Below, piece by piece: positions 41,809 through 50,877 of a stretch of DNA of 64,000 nucleotides; position 1 is the first letter of the stretch, and every line of letters begins with the position of its first letter. The DNA lies in contig NZ_JAHBBH010000003.1 in assembly GCF_019331735.1 (NCBI RefSeq), positions 102,191-166,190 of the forward strand. The letters are read 5' to 3'. The notes beneath the pieces are model-generated. The model was not told the origin of the DNA. It did not search any database and saw only the letters and a program-made list of their open reading frames with translations. A program made the translations under genes and the position numbers. The DNA comes from Bifidobacterium miconis (lineage in GTDB: Bacteria; Actinomycetota; Actinomycetes; Actinomycetales; Bifidobacteriaceae).

Positions 41809-42196
41809 ACTTCGTGTCTTTCCTGATCACTCTTGATCGAAATAGTCCTATTCTCTAAGTGATTAAGATACCCCCATCCCCCCGACAGATTGTTACACGT
41901 GTCAGTTTTTGGCTCGAACAATGTCATTCCAGGAACGGACGGAAACAGACCGCAACCATACTGCAACAAGTCGCAAATCACCAGCTTAAAAACTTGACTC
42001 ATACGCAGTGACTTCGAAAGTTCACCGATCGGATCTTCGGCACCGAAATTGCGCACACCGAGCCATTGCTCATCATTTATGTATATTCTCATTCTCCGCT
42101 TACTCATCATTTGTGTAACAATCATCCCGCGAAAAACGTCACTGTCTGCTCATCGGTGCTTGCGAACCAATGAGCAGACGGGGACGAAAAGACGGA
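41809..42196. other. 388-bp gap upstream of the adhesin gene
   Basis: No gene. On the minus strand a possible -10 TATCTT (41865-41870) lies 57 bases before the adhesin ATG, and just upstream are two more G runs of five (41871-41875) and six (41878-41883), where a promoter spacer would be. The rest shows no feature I can support. Confidence 0.4.
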
Positions 42197-42562
42197 TCAG
42201 TCGGCGGAGTCGAGGCGGCCCCATTCGCTGATGTGGCGGAGGATGAGAAGATGGCATTCCTCGGGTGTGTGGGCATTGTCGAAGCCGTTGCAGTATTGGA
42301 GGTGATTGAGGATGCGCGCAAGCTCCAGACCATAGTGGCGAAGGCAGTAGTAGTGCAGGTGAACGGCCTCGCACTTCGGATCACCGCACGGGTTGCCGAT
42401 ATAGCAGGTGCCGAGACGACTGCAGATGCCTTCCTCCCACTCACAGGAGTGCTCCTCGCCTCCGCCGCCGAAGAACTCGTCGTCGAAGTTGCCACCATCG
42501 ATCTGACGGTCTGGGGTGGTGTACGGCTTTACTTGCGTTGTTAGCTTTGTTGCTGCTTCCAT
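42197..42562 (-). CDS. Small Cys/His-rich hypothetical protein
   Basis: A 121-residue protein I do not recognise. It has nine Cys and seven His, grouped as SCEWEEGIC, GTCYIGNPCGDPKC, HLHYYCLRHYG, YCNG and HTPEECH, suggesting metal binding or disulfides. No signal peptide or membrane helix. The start is supported by AAGGAA six bases upstream of ATG 42560-42562. An overlapping plus-strand frame of similar length lacks such a site. Confidence 0.55.
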   Translation of the reverse strand: MEAATKLTTQVKPYTTPDRQIDGGNFDDEFFGGGGEEHSCEWEEGICSRLGTCYIGNPCGDPKCEAVHLHYYCLRHYGLELARILNHLQYCNGFDNAHTPEECHLLILRHISEWGRLDSAD

Positions 42563-42580
42563 AGTGGTTTCCTTCTAGAT

Positions 42581-42664
42581 CAGTACTGTTTTCGATATGC
42601 GATGGGTATGACTACCCCTCAGTCTCGCTACGCGAGCCAGCTCCCCTGACAAGGGGAGCCGAAG
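42581..42664 (-). repeat. Dispersed two-hairpin repeat, subtype R, copy 3 (inverted)
   Basis: Contains ACTACCCCTCAGTCTCGC and AGCTCCCCTGACAAGGGG. Stem 2 is GCTCGC-gta-GCGAG instead of the GTCAC/GTGAC of the other R copies. The CAGTACTGTT end resembles the terminal repeat at 56708. It fills the gap between two unknown genes. Confidence 0.75.
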
Positions 42665-42675
42665 GATGGATGGAG

Positions 42676-44166
42676 TCAGTCATCCCATTCGCCGCGGGTA
42701 TTCCAGGGGTTGCGGGGGCTGTTCATCACGAGGAACAGTTCCAGTTGCGATTCCAACGCGCGCACACGCACCTTCACCTCCGACAGGTCGCCCGGATCAT
42801 TGCCGTAGTACAGCGCCCACCGGCGATGGTCCACACGCCACTTACGTCCGCAATACACGTCAAGGCAATTCGAACGTCCCTCGCCGAACGCGCGCCACAC
42901 GATCACCGAATCCAACGGCACGGGCAGCACCCAACCGGTCGTCCGATCCCAAATACCAAGCACGTCATCCGAAAGATCACCGGCCGGATCATCCTCCCCG
43001 GCAATCAGACCCGCCTTCGCCAACTCGTCGTAGCTGAACCCGGCGTGAATGCTGAAATAGTTGCCGTTCACACGCTGCGACACGGAACCGTCATCGGCCA
43101 TCTCGAACGAGGCGCGCAGATACGCGTGCTCCTGATCGGCCCACGCGAACTCGGCAGCCCTGCGCGGACACCACATGCCCAAATGCGAGACGCGATACTG
43201 CACCTGATCGCCCACGCTGTCACGCTGGAACACGATCGCGCCCTTGAGCTTGCCGTCCGCGCCGGGCATGGGCTCCGGCACGTCGCGGAAGCGCACGACC
43301 TTGAGCCGCATGGTCCGGTAATCCCAGCCGTCAATGCGCTGCTGCAACGCGCGCGCCGCACTGTCGGCGGTCTTGCAGCCACGCGGACCGGTCACCGCGA
43401 ACGAATCCGTGTACGACCACGAACTCTGCGACAGGTACTCGTCAATCTCGTCATCAAGACCGTCCATCATCCGCCGAATCGACTGGTCCGACGTCTGCAC
43501 GCGCGTGCCCTTCGAACTCGCCGCGGCGGCACGGGAACCAGCCGAAACAGCCGAACGCGAACCCGCCGAGCCCGCCGACCGCGCCGACCGCGCCGACCGC
43601 GCGGAAACCGGCGTCAGCACGTCCAAACCGCCCTCGGGATCCGTGCCATCTTCGATCGGGCACAGCCGCCACCGCAGCTCCTTCGCGCCGCAAGCCGCCC
43701 AATACGCGTCCTTCGGTACCTTCTCCCCCGGCAGGGCGATCGCCCCACCCTTGCCGAACACGTAGTCGCGCACGGCAACGATGTCGATGTTGTCATCCTC
43801 GTCAAAGAACGGCGACTCGCCCTCCTCGTAATCACGGCCGTTCTCGTCCGTCAAATACAGTTCCTCGTTCAGGAACGGCAGGCGGACCAGACGGTACCCC
43901 TCCCTCACATGATTGCGGGCAAGCTCGTAGGCGTAATCCTCCGGCCAGTCATCGTCGGTCTCCGCGGTGATGTCGTCGGTCAGAAAACAGGAAAACCTGT
44001 CCCACACCGAATCTCTCCAATACTCCGGGCCCGACATGCCCTCCGCCAAGCACACGGCGTCATAGTCGCTCGTCCACGCCTCATCCGAGTCGCCGTTCGC
44101 GCAGAACCGATGATCGCTGATCCGCTGAATCGCATAATCGTAGCCGCCCTTGTCGTTGATCCACAT
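42676..44166 (-). CDS. Hypothetical protein, 496 residues, unknown function
   Basis: Not recognised. Soluble, acidic and Trp/Tyr/Asp-rich. An N-terminal region (MWINDKGGYDYAIQRISDHR to about 195) is joined by a Ser/Ala/Arg linker of tandem S-A-R and S-A-G triplets to a C-terminal region. That region ends with RVRALESQLELFLVMNSPRN, a possible coiled coil. The ATG at 44166 has AAGGGAAC about ten bases upstream; an upstream extension looks non-coding. It lies at the edge of the accessory island, and GC content is normal. No catalytic motif is evident. Confidence 0.6.
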   Translation of the reverse strand: MWINDKGGYDYAIQRISDHRFCANGDSDEAWTSDYDAVCLAEGMSGPEYWRDSVWDRFSCFLTDDITAETDDDWPEDYAYELARNHVREGYRLVRLPFLNEELYLTDENGRDYEEGESPFFDEDDNIDIVAVRDYVFGKGGAIALPGEKVPKDAYWAACGAKELRWRLCPIEDGTDPEGGLDVLTPVSARSARSARSAGSAGSRSAVSAGSRAAAASSKGTRVQTSDQSIRRMMDGLDDEIDEYLSQSSWSYTDSFAVTGPRGCKTADSAARALQQRIDGWDYRTMRLKVVRFRDVPEPMPGADGKLKGAIVFQRDSVGDQVQYRVSHLGMWCPRRAAEFAWADQEHAYLRASFEMADDGSVSQRVNGNYFSIHAGFSYDELAKAGLIAGEDDPAGDLSDDVLGIWDRTTGWVLPVPLDSVIVWRAFGEGRSNCLDVYCGRKWRVDHRRWALYYGNDPGDLSEVKVRVRALESQLELFLVMNSPRNPWNTRGEWDD

Positions 44167-44306
44167 ACCGCATGTTCCCTTCCCGGCCCTTGTATCCTCC
44201 CGCGCATCCGCCGCACGGGAGGGGCCTTGCCGCCGGCACCCGCGGCCGGTGGCACTCCTTATAACCGGACAAAATCGGGCGCAATCGGAAACAACAGCGG
44301 AAACAA

Positions 44307-44343
44307 ACAAAAACGGGCTCCCCGGCACAGCCGAGAAGCCCGC
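44307..44343 (-). terminator. Terminator of metY
   Basis: On the minus strand GCGGGCTT...AGCCCGT followed by TTTTGTTTGTTT, 25 bp past the metY stop. Confidence 0.8.
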
Positions 44344-44367
44344 AATCACACGACGCAGAGAACGAAA

Positions 44368-45699
44368 TCAGTACGCGCCCGCGATGGCCTGATCGAGGTC
44401 CGCGATCAGATCGTTCACGTCCTCCAAGCCGACGGACAGGCGCAACAGGTTGTCGTTCACGCCCGCGGCCACGCGCCACGCGGTCGGTACCTCGCGGTGC
44501 GTGATGTTCGCCGGGTCGACGATGAGCGAACGCGCGTCGCCGATGTTCGGCACGTAGGAGAAGATCTTCGTGCCGTCGAGGATGCGACGCACGTTGTTCA
44601 CATCGCCGTCCACGCTGAACGAGAGGATCTGGCCCACGCCGTTCGGGAAGTACTTGGCCGCGAGCTCGAACTGCGGCGTGTTGCCGAGACCGGAATAGTT
44701 GACCTTGACGACGTGCGGCGTGCGCGTCAGATGCGACGCGATGGCCGTGGCCGACGCGACCTGGCGGCTCACGCGCTCGGGCAGCGTCTCGAGGCCGAGC
44801 AGCTGCAGGTACGCGTTGAACGGGCTCTGCACCGCGCCGAACGTGCGCAGGTACTTGACGCGGATGCGCTTGATGAACGCCTCGTTGCCGAACTTGCCGG
44901 CGAAGCTGCGCAGCGTGCCGTCGCCGTCGGCGATGACCTGCTCTTCGCGCGTGAACTGCGGGAAGCGGCCGTTCGTCCAGTCGAAACGGCCAGCGTCGAC
45001 GATCACGCCGCCGATCGCGTTGCCGTGGCCGGTGATGCCCTTGGTCGTCGAATGCACGACGATGTCCGCGCCGAATTCGATCGGGCGCAGCAGATACGGG
45101 GTGGGAACCGTGTTGTCGACGATGAGCGCGATGCCGTGGCGGTGCGCGAGTTCGGCGAGCGGTTCGATGTCGGTGATTTCGGTGGACGGGTTCGCGACGG
45201 TTTCCGCGTAGATCGCGCGCGTGTCCGGGCCGATGAGCGACTCGACTTCGGCCAGATCGTTGATGTTGTGCGCGAAGTCGGCGTGGATGTTGAACTGCGG
45301 CAGGAAGTCGCCGAGCGCGTCGACGGACGCACCGTACAGGTTCGTCGGCGCGATGATGCGGCCGCCGCCCTCGCCCGCGCACATGAGCGCGTACGAGACG
45401 GCCGCCATGCCGCTGGACAGCGCGACCGCGCCGACGCCGCCCTCAAGCGCGGCGAGACGGCGTTCGAGCGCGTCGACGGTCGGGTTGGCGACGCGGGAGT
45501 ATTCGAATCCGGGAATGTCGCCGGCGGCGAGCGCGCGGCCGCGGGCGGCGTCCTCCAGATCGAACGCGGCGCTGGCGTAGATCGGCACGCTTACGGCGTC
45601 CGCATTCTTCTGGCGGTTGTAGCCGGCATGGATGGCCTGCGTGGCGAAGCCCTGACACTGGCCGGTCTGGCTGCCCTGGCTCGCGGCTTGGGACGACAT
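44368..45699 (-). CDS. metY: O-acetylhomoserine sulfhydrylase (aminocarboxypropyltransferase)
   Basis: A 443-residue PLP enzyme of the Cys/Met metabolism family making homocysteine from O-acetylhomoserine and sulfide. The PLP Lys lies in VHSTTKGITGHG, and ALSSGMAAVSYAL, the cofactor Asp in LIVDNTVPTPYL and the long MetY-type insert (GRFDWTNGRFPQFT) are present. The length fits MetY rather than 380-residue MetB/MetC. ATG 45697-45699 follows GAGGGGAGC, and a stem-loop abuts that ribosome site. Confidence 0.9.
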   Translation of the reverse strand: MSSQAASQGSQTGQCQGFATQAIHAGYNRQKNADAVSVPIYASAAFDLEDAARGRALAAGDIPGFEYSRVANPTVDALERRLAALEGGVGAVALSSGMAAVSYALMCAGEGGGRIIAPTNLYGASVDALGDFLPQFNIHADFAHNINDLAEVESLIGPDTRAIYAETVANPSTEITDIEPLAELAHRHGIALIVDNTVPTPYLLRPIEFGADIVVHSTTKGITGHGNAIGGVIVDAGRFDWTNGRFPQFTREEQVIADGDGTLRSFAGKFGNEAFIKRIRVKYLRTFGAVQSPFNAYLQLLGLETLPERVSRQVASATAIASHLTRTPHVVKVNYSGLGNTPQFELAAKYFPNGVGQILSFSVDGDVNNVRRILDGTKIFSYVPNIGDARSLIVDPANITHREVPTAWRVAAGVNDNLLRLSVGLEDVNDLIADLDQAIAGAY

Positions 45700-45715
45700 G
45701 GATTGCTCCCCTCTG

Positions 45716-45740
45716 CCGGAAACGTCTGCTGACGTTCCGG
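45716..45740 (-). promoter_or_regulatory. Stem-loop abutting the metY ribosome-binding site
   Basis: CCGGAAACGTC-tgct-GACGTTCCGG (one bulge) ends three bases from the GAGGGGAGC ribosome site. It could control translation or be part of a leader; no known methionine riboswitch was recognised. Confidence 0.4.
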
Positions 45741-46153
45741 CGAACAAACGACAAACTGTGGTTCAGTCTAGAGAATCGTACGCCCCGACACGGGTTGATC
45801 GATACAACCGTTTCTTATGGCGAGGTATCGGCACAGATAATGGGCGCATTCGGACCGTTCCGTCGTAATCCGCACGACAGTTCCTCCCTGCCGCGACCGC
45901 AGACATCATGGTCATGTCCACTGTTCTCTCCCGTCGCAACGACCGACGGCTATCATCAGACAACGGCGACCATCAGACAACGGCGATCAGTCAGCAATCA
46001 TGCAACGATGGGCCGCCAACGTGACCAAATTCCCCCAATCCGGTCGCATCGACGGCCCGTCCGTACTCAAGCAAGCGAAACGCAGCAACGATCCATATCA
46101 GCGTATCCGCAACAATCCCCCAACCGTTGCGGATACGCCAAGTCACGCTCCCG
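45741..46153. other. Gap between metY and the second transsulfuration gene
   Basis: About 410 bp with no convincing gene. It holds the metY upstream region and, at 46101-46138, a perfect 13-bp inverted repeat (GCGTATCCGCAAC) with a 12-base loop 16 bp after the next gene's stop. That is terminator-like but has no U-run. Confidence 0.5.
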
Positions 46154-47410
46154 TCACGCGAACACGCCGGACGCGAGCTGGCTGAGCGACTCGGCCTCAG
46201 CGTGGTCGCGCACGTACACTTCGTACGCCTTGTCGAGCGCCTGACCGAGATCCTCGATCAGGTCGGTCGCGTCCTCGATGCCGACGGCGAGGCGAATCAG
46301 CTCGTCGGTGATGCCGACCTTGAGACGCTCCTCCTTCGGCAGTTCGAAATGGGTCATGCGCGCCGGGAATTCGGCAAGGCTCTCCACCGCGCCGAGGCTC
46401 ACGGCGAGACGGAAGATATGCAGGTTGTTGAGCACCACGCCCGGGTCGACGCCCGGCACGACCTCGAACGAGAGCACGCCGCCGAAGCCGCGCAGGCCGT
46501 TCTCGGCAAGTACCTTGTCGTGGTCGCGCTGCACGCCCGGATAGTGCACGGTCTTGACCAGCGGGTGCGCGAGCAGATATTCGGCGATGGCCTGCGCGTT
46601 CGCCTGCTGGCGGTCCATGCGCAGGGCGAGCGTCTGAATGCCGCGACGCACGTCGTTGCATTCGGCCGGCTGCAGCACGCCGCCGAAACGGTTCTGCGCG
46701 AAGTAGATCTTGCGGCCGATCTCGTCGTCGAGCACGACGACCAGTCCCGCGGTCACCTCGGAATGGCCGGCCAGATACTTGGTCGCCGAGTGGATGACCA
46801 CGTCCGCGCCCAAATCGAGCGGCTGCTGCAGGTACGGCGTGACGAACGTATTGTCGACGATCGCGATCGCGCCGTGGCGGTGCGCGACAGCGGAGATGCG
46901 GTTCACGTTGTTGACCTGGATGAGCGGGTTGGTGAGCACCTCGAAGTACACGGCCTTGGCCGGGGTGGTCGCCTCGAGCTCGCGGCCGTCGAACGTGACG
47001 CGCGCACGGCCGGAGACCGCGGCGTCAAGCGCCTCGTAGTCGGCGGTGTCCACCGGCTCGAACGTGATGCCGCGTTCGGCGAAGTACTCGTTGAACAGCG
47101 AGTACGTGCCGCCGTAGATGTTCTTGCCGACGACGATGCGGTCGCCCGGCTTGAAAATGCTCAGCACCGCGTGGATCGCGGCGAGGCCGGACGCGAACGC
47201 GAAGCCGCGTGTGCCGTGCTCGAGCTGCGCGATCTGACGCTCGAGGAACTCACGGGTCGGGTTGCCGCTGCGCGAATAATCCCAGCGGGGCATCGTCTCG
47301 ACCGATTCAAAAGCATACGTGGATGAGTTGTAGATGGGCGGGTTCACGGCACCGGTGTTGTTGTCGTTCACCGGCAGGCCGTGGACCAGCTGAGTGTTGA
47401 ACCTCGTCAT
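46154..47410 (-). CDS. Transsulfuration PLP enzyme (cystathionine gamma-synthase / beta-lyase type)
   Basis: A 418-residue Cys/Met-metabolism PLP enzyme. NTQLVHGLPVNDNNTGAVNP, YSRSGNPTREFLE, the PLP Lys in VIHSATKYLAGHS and GAVESLAEFPARMTH are family hallmarks. MetB, MetC and cystathionine gamma-lyase cannot be separated safely by eye, so no symbol is given. AAGGAGG precedes ATG 47408-47410. TATAGT (about 47522 on the minus strand) is a possible -10. Next to metY on the same strand but with its own upstream region. Confidence 0.88.
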   Translation of the reverse strand: MTRFNTQLVHGLPVNDNNTGAVNPPIYNSSTYAFESVETMPRWDYSRSGNPTREFLERQIAQLEHGTRGFAFASGLAAIHAVLSIFKPGDRIVVGKNIYGGTYSLFNEYFAERGITFEPVDTADYEALDAAVSGRARVTFDGRELEATTPAKAVYFEVLTNPLIQVNNVNRISAVAHRHGAIAIVDNTFVTPYLQQPLDLGADVVIHSATKYLAGHSEVTAGLVVVLDDEIGRKIYFAQNRFGGVLQPAECNDVRRGIQTLALRMDRQQANAQAIAEYLLAHPLVKTVHYPGVQRDHDKVLAENGLRGFGGVLSFEVVPGVDPGVVLNNLHIFRLAVSLGAVESLAEFPARMTHFELPKEERLKVGITDELIRLAVGIEDATDLIEDLGQALDKAYEVYVRDHAEAESLSQLASGVFA

Positions 47411-47656
47411 GGCGCACCTCCTTGGGATGTTGTCTGTGCTGTCTGTTGCCCGAACGTTGTCCGGCGTTCGGCGGTTACGGGATTTCCGTTGTTGTGGTGT
47501 TTCCCGCAACCGAGCACGACTATACCGGGCGATTCCCGCCCGCACTCCGGCGTGGCTATACGCGTTGCTTATGGGACGCTACAGCCGCGCTTATGGCTCA
47601 GTCTCTCGGCTTAATTTCTCGGTCCGTCTTCCGATTCCAGCGAGGTAAATCGGACA

Positions 47657-47922
47657 GACCTTCGGCAATTTGCCCCGCTCACACCACCCCCAGCGCAGCA
47701 ATCCTCCGAAGGTCCAGCCATTCCGCCCCGTCAAGCACACTCAGCAAGGCGAAACAGATAGACCTCCGGCGAATCACCCCGCTCACGCCATTCCCAGCGA
47801 GGCAATCCTCCGAAGGCCCAACCGATCCACCCCGCTAAGAGCCCTCAGCGCAGCACAACAGCCAGACCTCCGGCGATTTGCCCCGCCAAGGCTGCTCCTA
47901 GCGAGGCAATTCTCCGAAGGTC
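47657..47922. repeat. Tandem array D, exact 104-bp period
   Basis: Left arms beginning GACCTYCGGCRAWT start at 47657, 47761 and 47865; right arms AGCGNRGCAATYCTCCGAAG start at 47692, 47796 and 47900. Every interval is exactly 104 bp. Each unit is an imperfect inverted repeat with 35-bp arm offset. It occupies the 618-bp gap between the transsulfuration and TauE genes; the rest of that gap is promoter sequence or featureless. Confidence 0.9.
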
Positions 47923-48028
47923 CGCCCGATATGCCTCACGCGATGGATCCCCGCAACGAACACAAACCGTGGGACCATCTCCGCGTTACGTACGATACCG
48001 CGGCGGCCTTTCGAAGCCCCGGCAACGC

Positions 48029-48958
48029 TCAGAAGTAGGTTTTGGCGGCGAGGTCGATGGTGAGCACGATGCCGGCGATGACGGCCGCGGCGCGCATCAC
48101 GTTGGCCGGGATCTTGCGTGTGATCGGCGGGGCGATGTAGCCACCGATGAAGCAGCCGATGCACAGCATGATCGCGGCGGGCCAGTCGACCACGCCGCGC
48201 ACGATGAACACGACGGACGCGGTGATGTTCGCACCCGTGCCGATGAGCGTTTTGAGCGCGTTGATCTTGTGGAACGGGCCGATGTTGGCCGCGTCGAGCA
48301 CGGCGAGCGCGACCGTGCCGGCGCCTGCGCCGAAGTAGCCGCTGTAGACGGCCACGGCGACCACGCCGAGCCACACCCACCACGAGTCCTGTCGCATGGG
48401 CTGCACGGGCTGGTCTTCCGGGCTGATCGGTTTCGTTGCGGCTGACGGTTTGCCGGACACGCTCGTCTTGCCCGCTTCGTTCGCCCTGCCCGGCGCACCC
48501 GTCTTGGCTGAATCTTGTTCGATTTTCTGCATCGAGGCAAGCTGGGCCTGCGCGTCGATCGCGGCCTGCTTGGCCTGCATGCGGCCGCGCGGGTTGAACG
48601 CGATCATGAGCGCGCTGAACAGGATGAGCGCGGGCGCGAGGAATTCGAACACGCTCGGGTCGAGGCCGAGGAGCAGGAGCGCGCCGAGAATGCCGCCCAC
48701 CGCGCCGATCGCAATGTAGGTGACGGAGCGCAGCGTCTGCCCGGCGAGTTCCTTGCGCGCGCCCATCAGGCCTCCAACGCCGGTGCCGACTACACCGACC
48801 GTGTTGCTGGCATTCGCCAGCACGGGCGGAATGCCGAGCGCCAGCAGCGCCGGATACGAGACGAGTGACGACGCGCCCACCGCGTATCCGACGAATCCGG
48901 CGCCGATGCCGGCCAGCAGAATCAGAAACAGCGTCAGCACCGAAAATCCGGCAATCAT
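48029..48958 (-). CDS. TauE/SafE-family sulfite/organosulfonate permease
   Basis: A 309-residue membrane protein with about eight helices in two repeats (GIGAGFVGYAVGASSLVSYPAL and GYFGAGAGTVALAVLDAANIG). A cytoplasmic hydrophilic loop of about 60 residues (PRGRMQAKQ to QPMRQ) separates them. The family exports sulfite or related C2 sulfonates; the neighbouring methionine genes make a sulfur role reasonable. GGGAGG precedes ATG 48956-48958. Confidence 0.88.
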   Translation of the reverse strand: MIAGFSVLTLFLILLAGIGAGFVGYAVGASSLVSYPALLALGIPPVLANASNTVGVVGTGVGGLMGARKELAGQTLRSVTYIAIGAVGGILGALLLLGLDPSVFEFLAPALILFSALMIAFNPRGRMQAKQAAIDAQAQLASMQKIEQDSAKTGAPGRANEAGKTSVSGKPSAATKPISPEDQPVQPMRQDSWWVWLGVVAVAVYSGYFGAGAGTVALAVLDAANIGPFHKINALKTLIGTGANITASVVFIVRGVVDWPAAIMLCIGCFIGGYIAPPITRKIPANVMRAAAVIAGIVLTIDLAAKTYF

Positions 48959-49070
48959 GCGCGCATCCTCCCTCGCATTCTCACGCCCGCATGTCCGCGG
49001 CGCGCAACCTCAGCGAGGATACGCCGCCGCCCGCCTCCCCGGCCGTGCGCGCTGCGATATGTGGACAGGA

Positions 49071-50876
49071 TTACGCGAACTGGGAGTTGTACAGCGCGGC
49101 GTAGCGGCCACCGGCGGCGAGGAGGCTGTGGTGGTCGCCCATTTCGACGATGTCGCCGTGCTCCATGTACAGGATCAGATCCGCGTCGCGAATGGTCGAA
49201 AGGCGGTGCGCGATCACGAAGCTCGTGCGTCCGGCCATGAGCCGGGCCATCGCCTTGCCGATCTCCGCCTCGGTGCGCGTGTCGACCGAACTGGTCGCCT
49301 CGTCCAGAATCAAGATCGGCGGGTCGACGAGGAACACGCGCGCGATGGTGAGCAGCTGGCGCTGTCCGACGGACAGGTTGCCCGCCTCGTTGTCGAGCAT
49401 CGTGTCGTAGCCGTGCGGCAACGTGCGGATGAAATAGTCCGCGCGCGCGGCCTTCGCGGCGGCCACGATCTGCTCGCGCGTCGCGTCCGGCCGTCCGTAG
49501 GCGAGATTCTCCGCCACCGTACCGCCGAACAGCCACGTGTCCTGCAGGACCATGCCGAATTCGCGGCGCAGTTCGCCGCGCGTCATGTCCGCCGTGCTGA
49601 TGCCGTCGAGCGTGATCCGCCCGCCGTCGATCTCGTAGAAGCGCATGAGCAGATTGATGAGCGTGGTCTTGCCCGCGCCCGTTGTGCCGACGATCGCGAT
49701 CTTGCGTCCGGGCTCGGCGACGAAGCTCACGTCCTTCATGAGCGGTTTGTCGGGCTCGTATCCGAAGCGCACGTGGTCGAACACGACGCGTCCGCGCACC
49801 GGCTCGGGCACGTGCGCTGCAAGCTCCGGCGCCGGATCGGGCCTCTCCTCGTCCTCGTCGAGCAGCGCGAACGTGCGTTCCGCGGAGGCGAGCGCCGACT
49901 GCAGCGAGTTGATCATGTAGCTCGCCTCGGTCATCGGCTCAGACACCTGGATCACGTACTGGAAGAACGCCTGCGCGACGCCGACGCTCATGCGCCCGCC
50001 GATCACCATCCATCCGGCGAGCACCATCACGAACATCTGCGAGAAGCGCGAGATCATGCGGATCAGGGGGTTCACGGACATGGTGATGAAGTCGGCGATC
50101 TGCGCGACACGGCGGGTGCGCTCGGCGGCGTCCTCCATCGCGGCGACGCTGTCGGCCTCGCGATTGTACGCCTTGATGATGTTGCGGCCCTTGTAGTACT
50201 CCTCCGCAAGGCCGGTCAGTTCGCCCACCGTTTCCTGGCGCGCGGACGCGACCTCGAGGTTCTTGCGCGCGACGAGCTTGGTGACCCACAGGCTGAACGC
50301 CATGAAGCACAGGAACACGAGCGTGAGCAGCCACGAATACCAGACCATGATCACCAGCGATCCGGTGATGGTGGTGATCGCGGTGATCAGGCGCAGCAGG
50401 CCGGTCTGCATGACCTCGCTGATGCGGTCGAGATCGTTGGTGACCTTGCTGAGCACTTCGCCCGGCTTGTTGCGGTCGAAGAAGCGCAGCGGCAGGCGCT
50501 GGATCTTCGCGCTGATCTGCTTGCGCAGCGACAGGTTGAGGTTTTCCGCCACCGACGCCATCAGATACGACTGCAGGTAGTAGAACGCGGCCTCGCCGGC
50601 GTACAGGACGGCGAGCGTCACGATCGGCCAGCCGACGCCGCCCGCGTTCCAGTCGAGCGTGTACGGCGTGCCGGCCTTCCACGCGGCCTGCACGGCGTTC
50701 CAGATCGCGTCGACCACGATCGCGCTGTACATGGGCGCGGCGATGTGGAAGAACGTGAACAGCAGGATCGACGCGGCCACGATCGCGAGCCGCACGTGCT
50801 GCTCCCTGAGCTGCGCGAACAGCCGCTTGGCGGTGCCCATCGCGTCCTTGGGCGCTTCGAGTTCGTTCTCTTCCAT
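49071..50876 (-). CDS. Heterodimeric ABC exporter half, canonical ATPase site
   Basis: A 601-residue half-transporter: six helices (about 35-320), then an ATPase with Walker A IVGTTGAGKTTLINL, Q-loop VLQDTWLFGG, signature NLSVGQRQ, Walker B with catalytic Glu LILDEATSSVD, and H-loop IAHRLSTI. Paired with the next gene upstream, whose ATPase is degenerate, so together they form a multidrug-type exporter. ATG 50874-50876 lies one base after the partner's stop. Expression is probably controlled by the MarR protein encoded upstream. Substrate unknown. Confidence 0.93.
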   Translation of the reverse strand: MEENELEAPKDAMGTAKRLFAQLREQHVRLAIVAASILLFTFFHIAAPMYSAIVVDAIWNAVQAAWKAGTPYTLDWNAGGVGWPIVTLAVLYAGEAAFYYLQSYLMASVAENLNLSLRKQISAKIQRLPLRFFDRNKPGEVLSKVTNDLDRISEVMQTGLLRLITAITTITGSLVIMVWYSWLLTLVFLCFMAFSLWVTKLVARKNLEVASARQETVGELTGLAEEYYKGRNIIKAYNREADSVAAMEDAAERTRRVAQIADFITMSVNPLIRMISRFSQMFVMVLAGWMVIGGRMSVGVAQAFFQYVIQVSEPMTEASYMINSLQSALASAERTFALLDEDEERPDPAPELAAHVPEPVRGRVVFDHVRFGYEPDKPLMKDVSFVAEPGRKIAIVGTTGAGKTTLINLLMRFYEIDGGRITLDGISTADMTRGELRREFGMVLQDTWLFGGTVAENLAYGRPDATREQIVAAAKAARADYFIRTLPHGYDTMLDNEAGNLSVGQRQLLTIARVFLVDPPILILDEATSSVDTRTEAEIGKAMARLMAGRTSFVIAHRLSTIRDADLILYMEHGDIVEMGDHHSLLAAGGRYAALYNSQFA

Positions 50877-50877
50877 G

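Noticed and set aside
42170..42544. 124-residue plus-strand frame overlapping the Cys/His-rich gene
   Set aside because: No ribosome-binding site, whereas the minus-strand gene has AAGGAA at proper distance.
42670..45732. 1020-residue plus-strand frame opposite metY and the 496-residue gene
   Set aside because: Low-complexity translation without motifs; metY on the opposite strand is certain.
45741..46153. SAM riboswitch or T-box leader for the methionine genes
   Set aside because: I looked for the conserved cores and specifier/antiterminator elements and found none; only a simple hairpin is visible.
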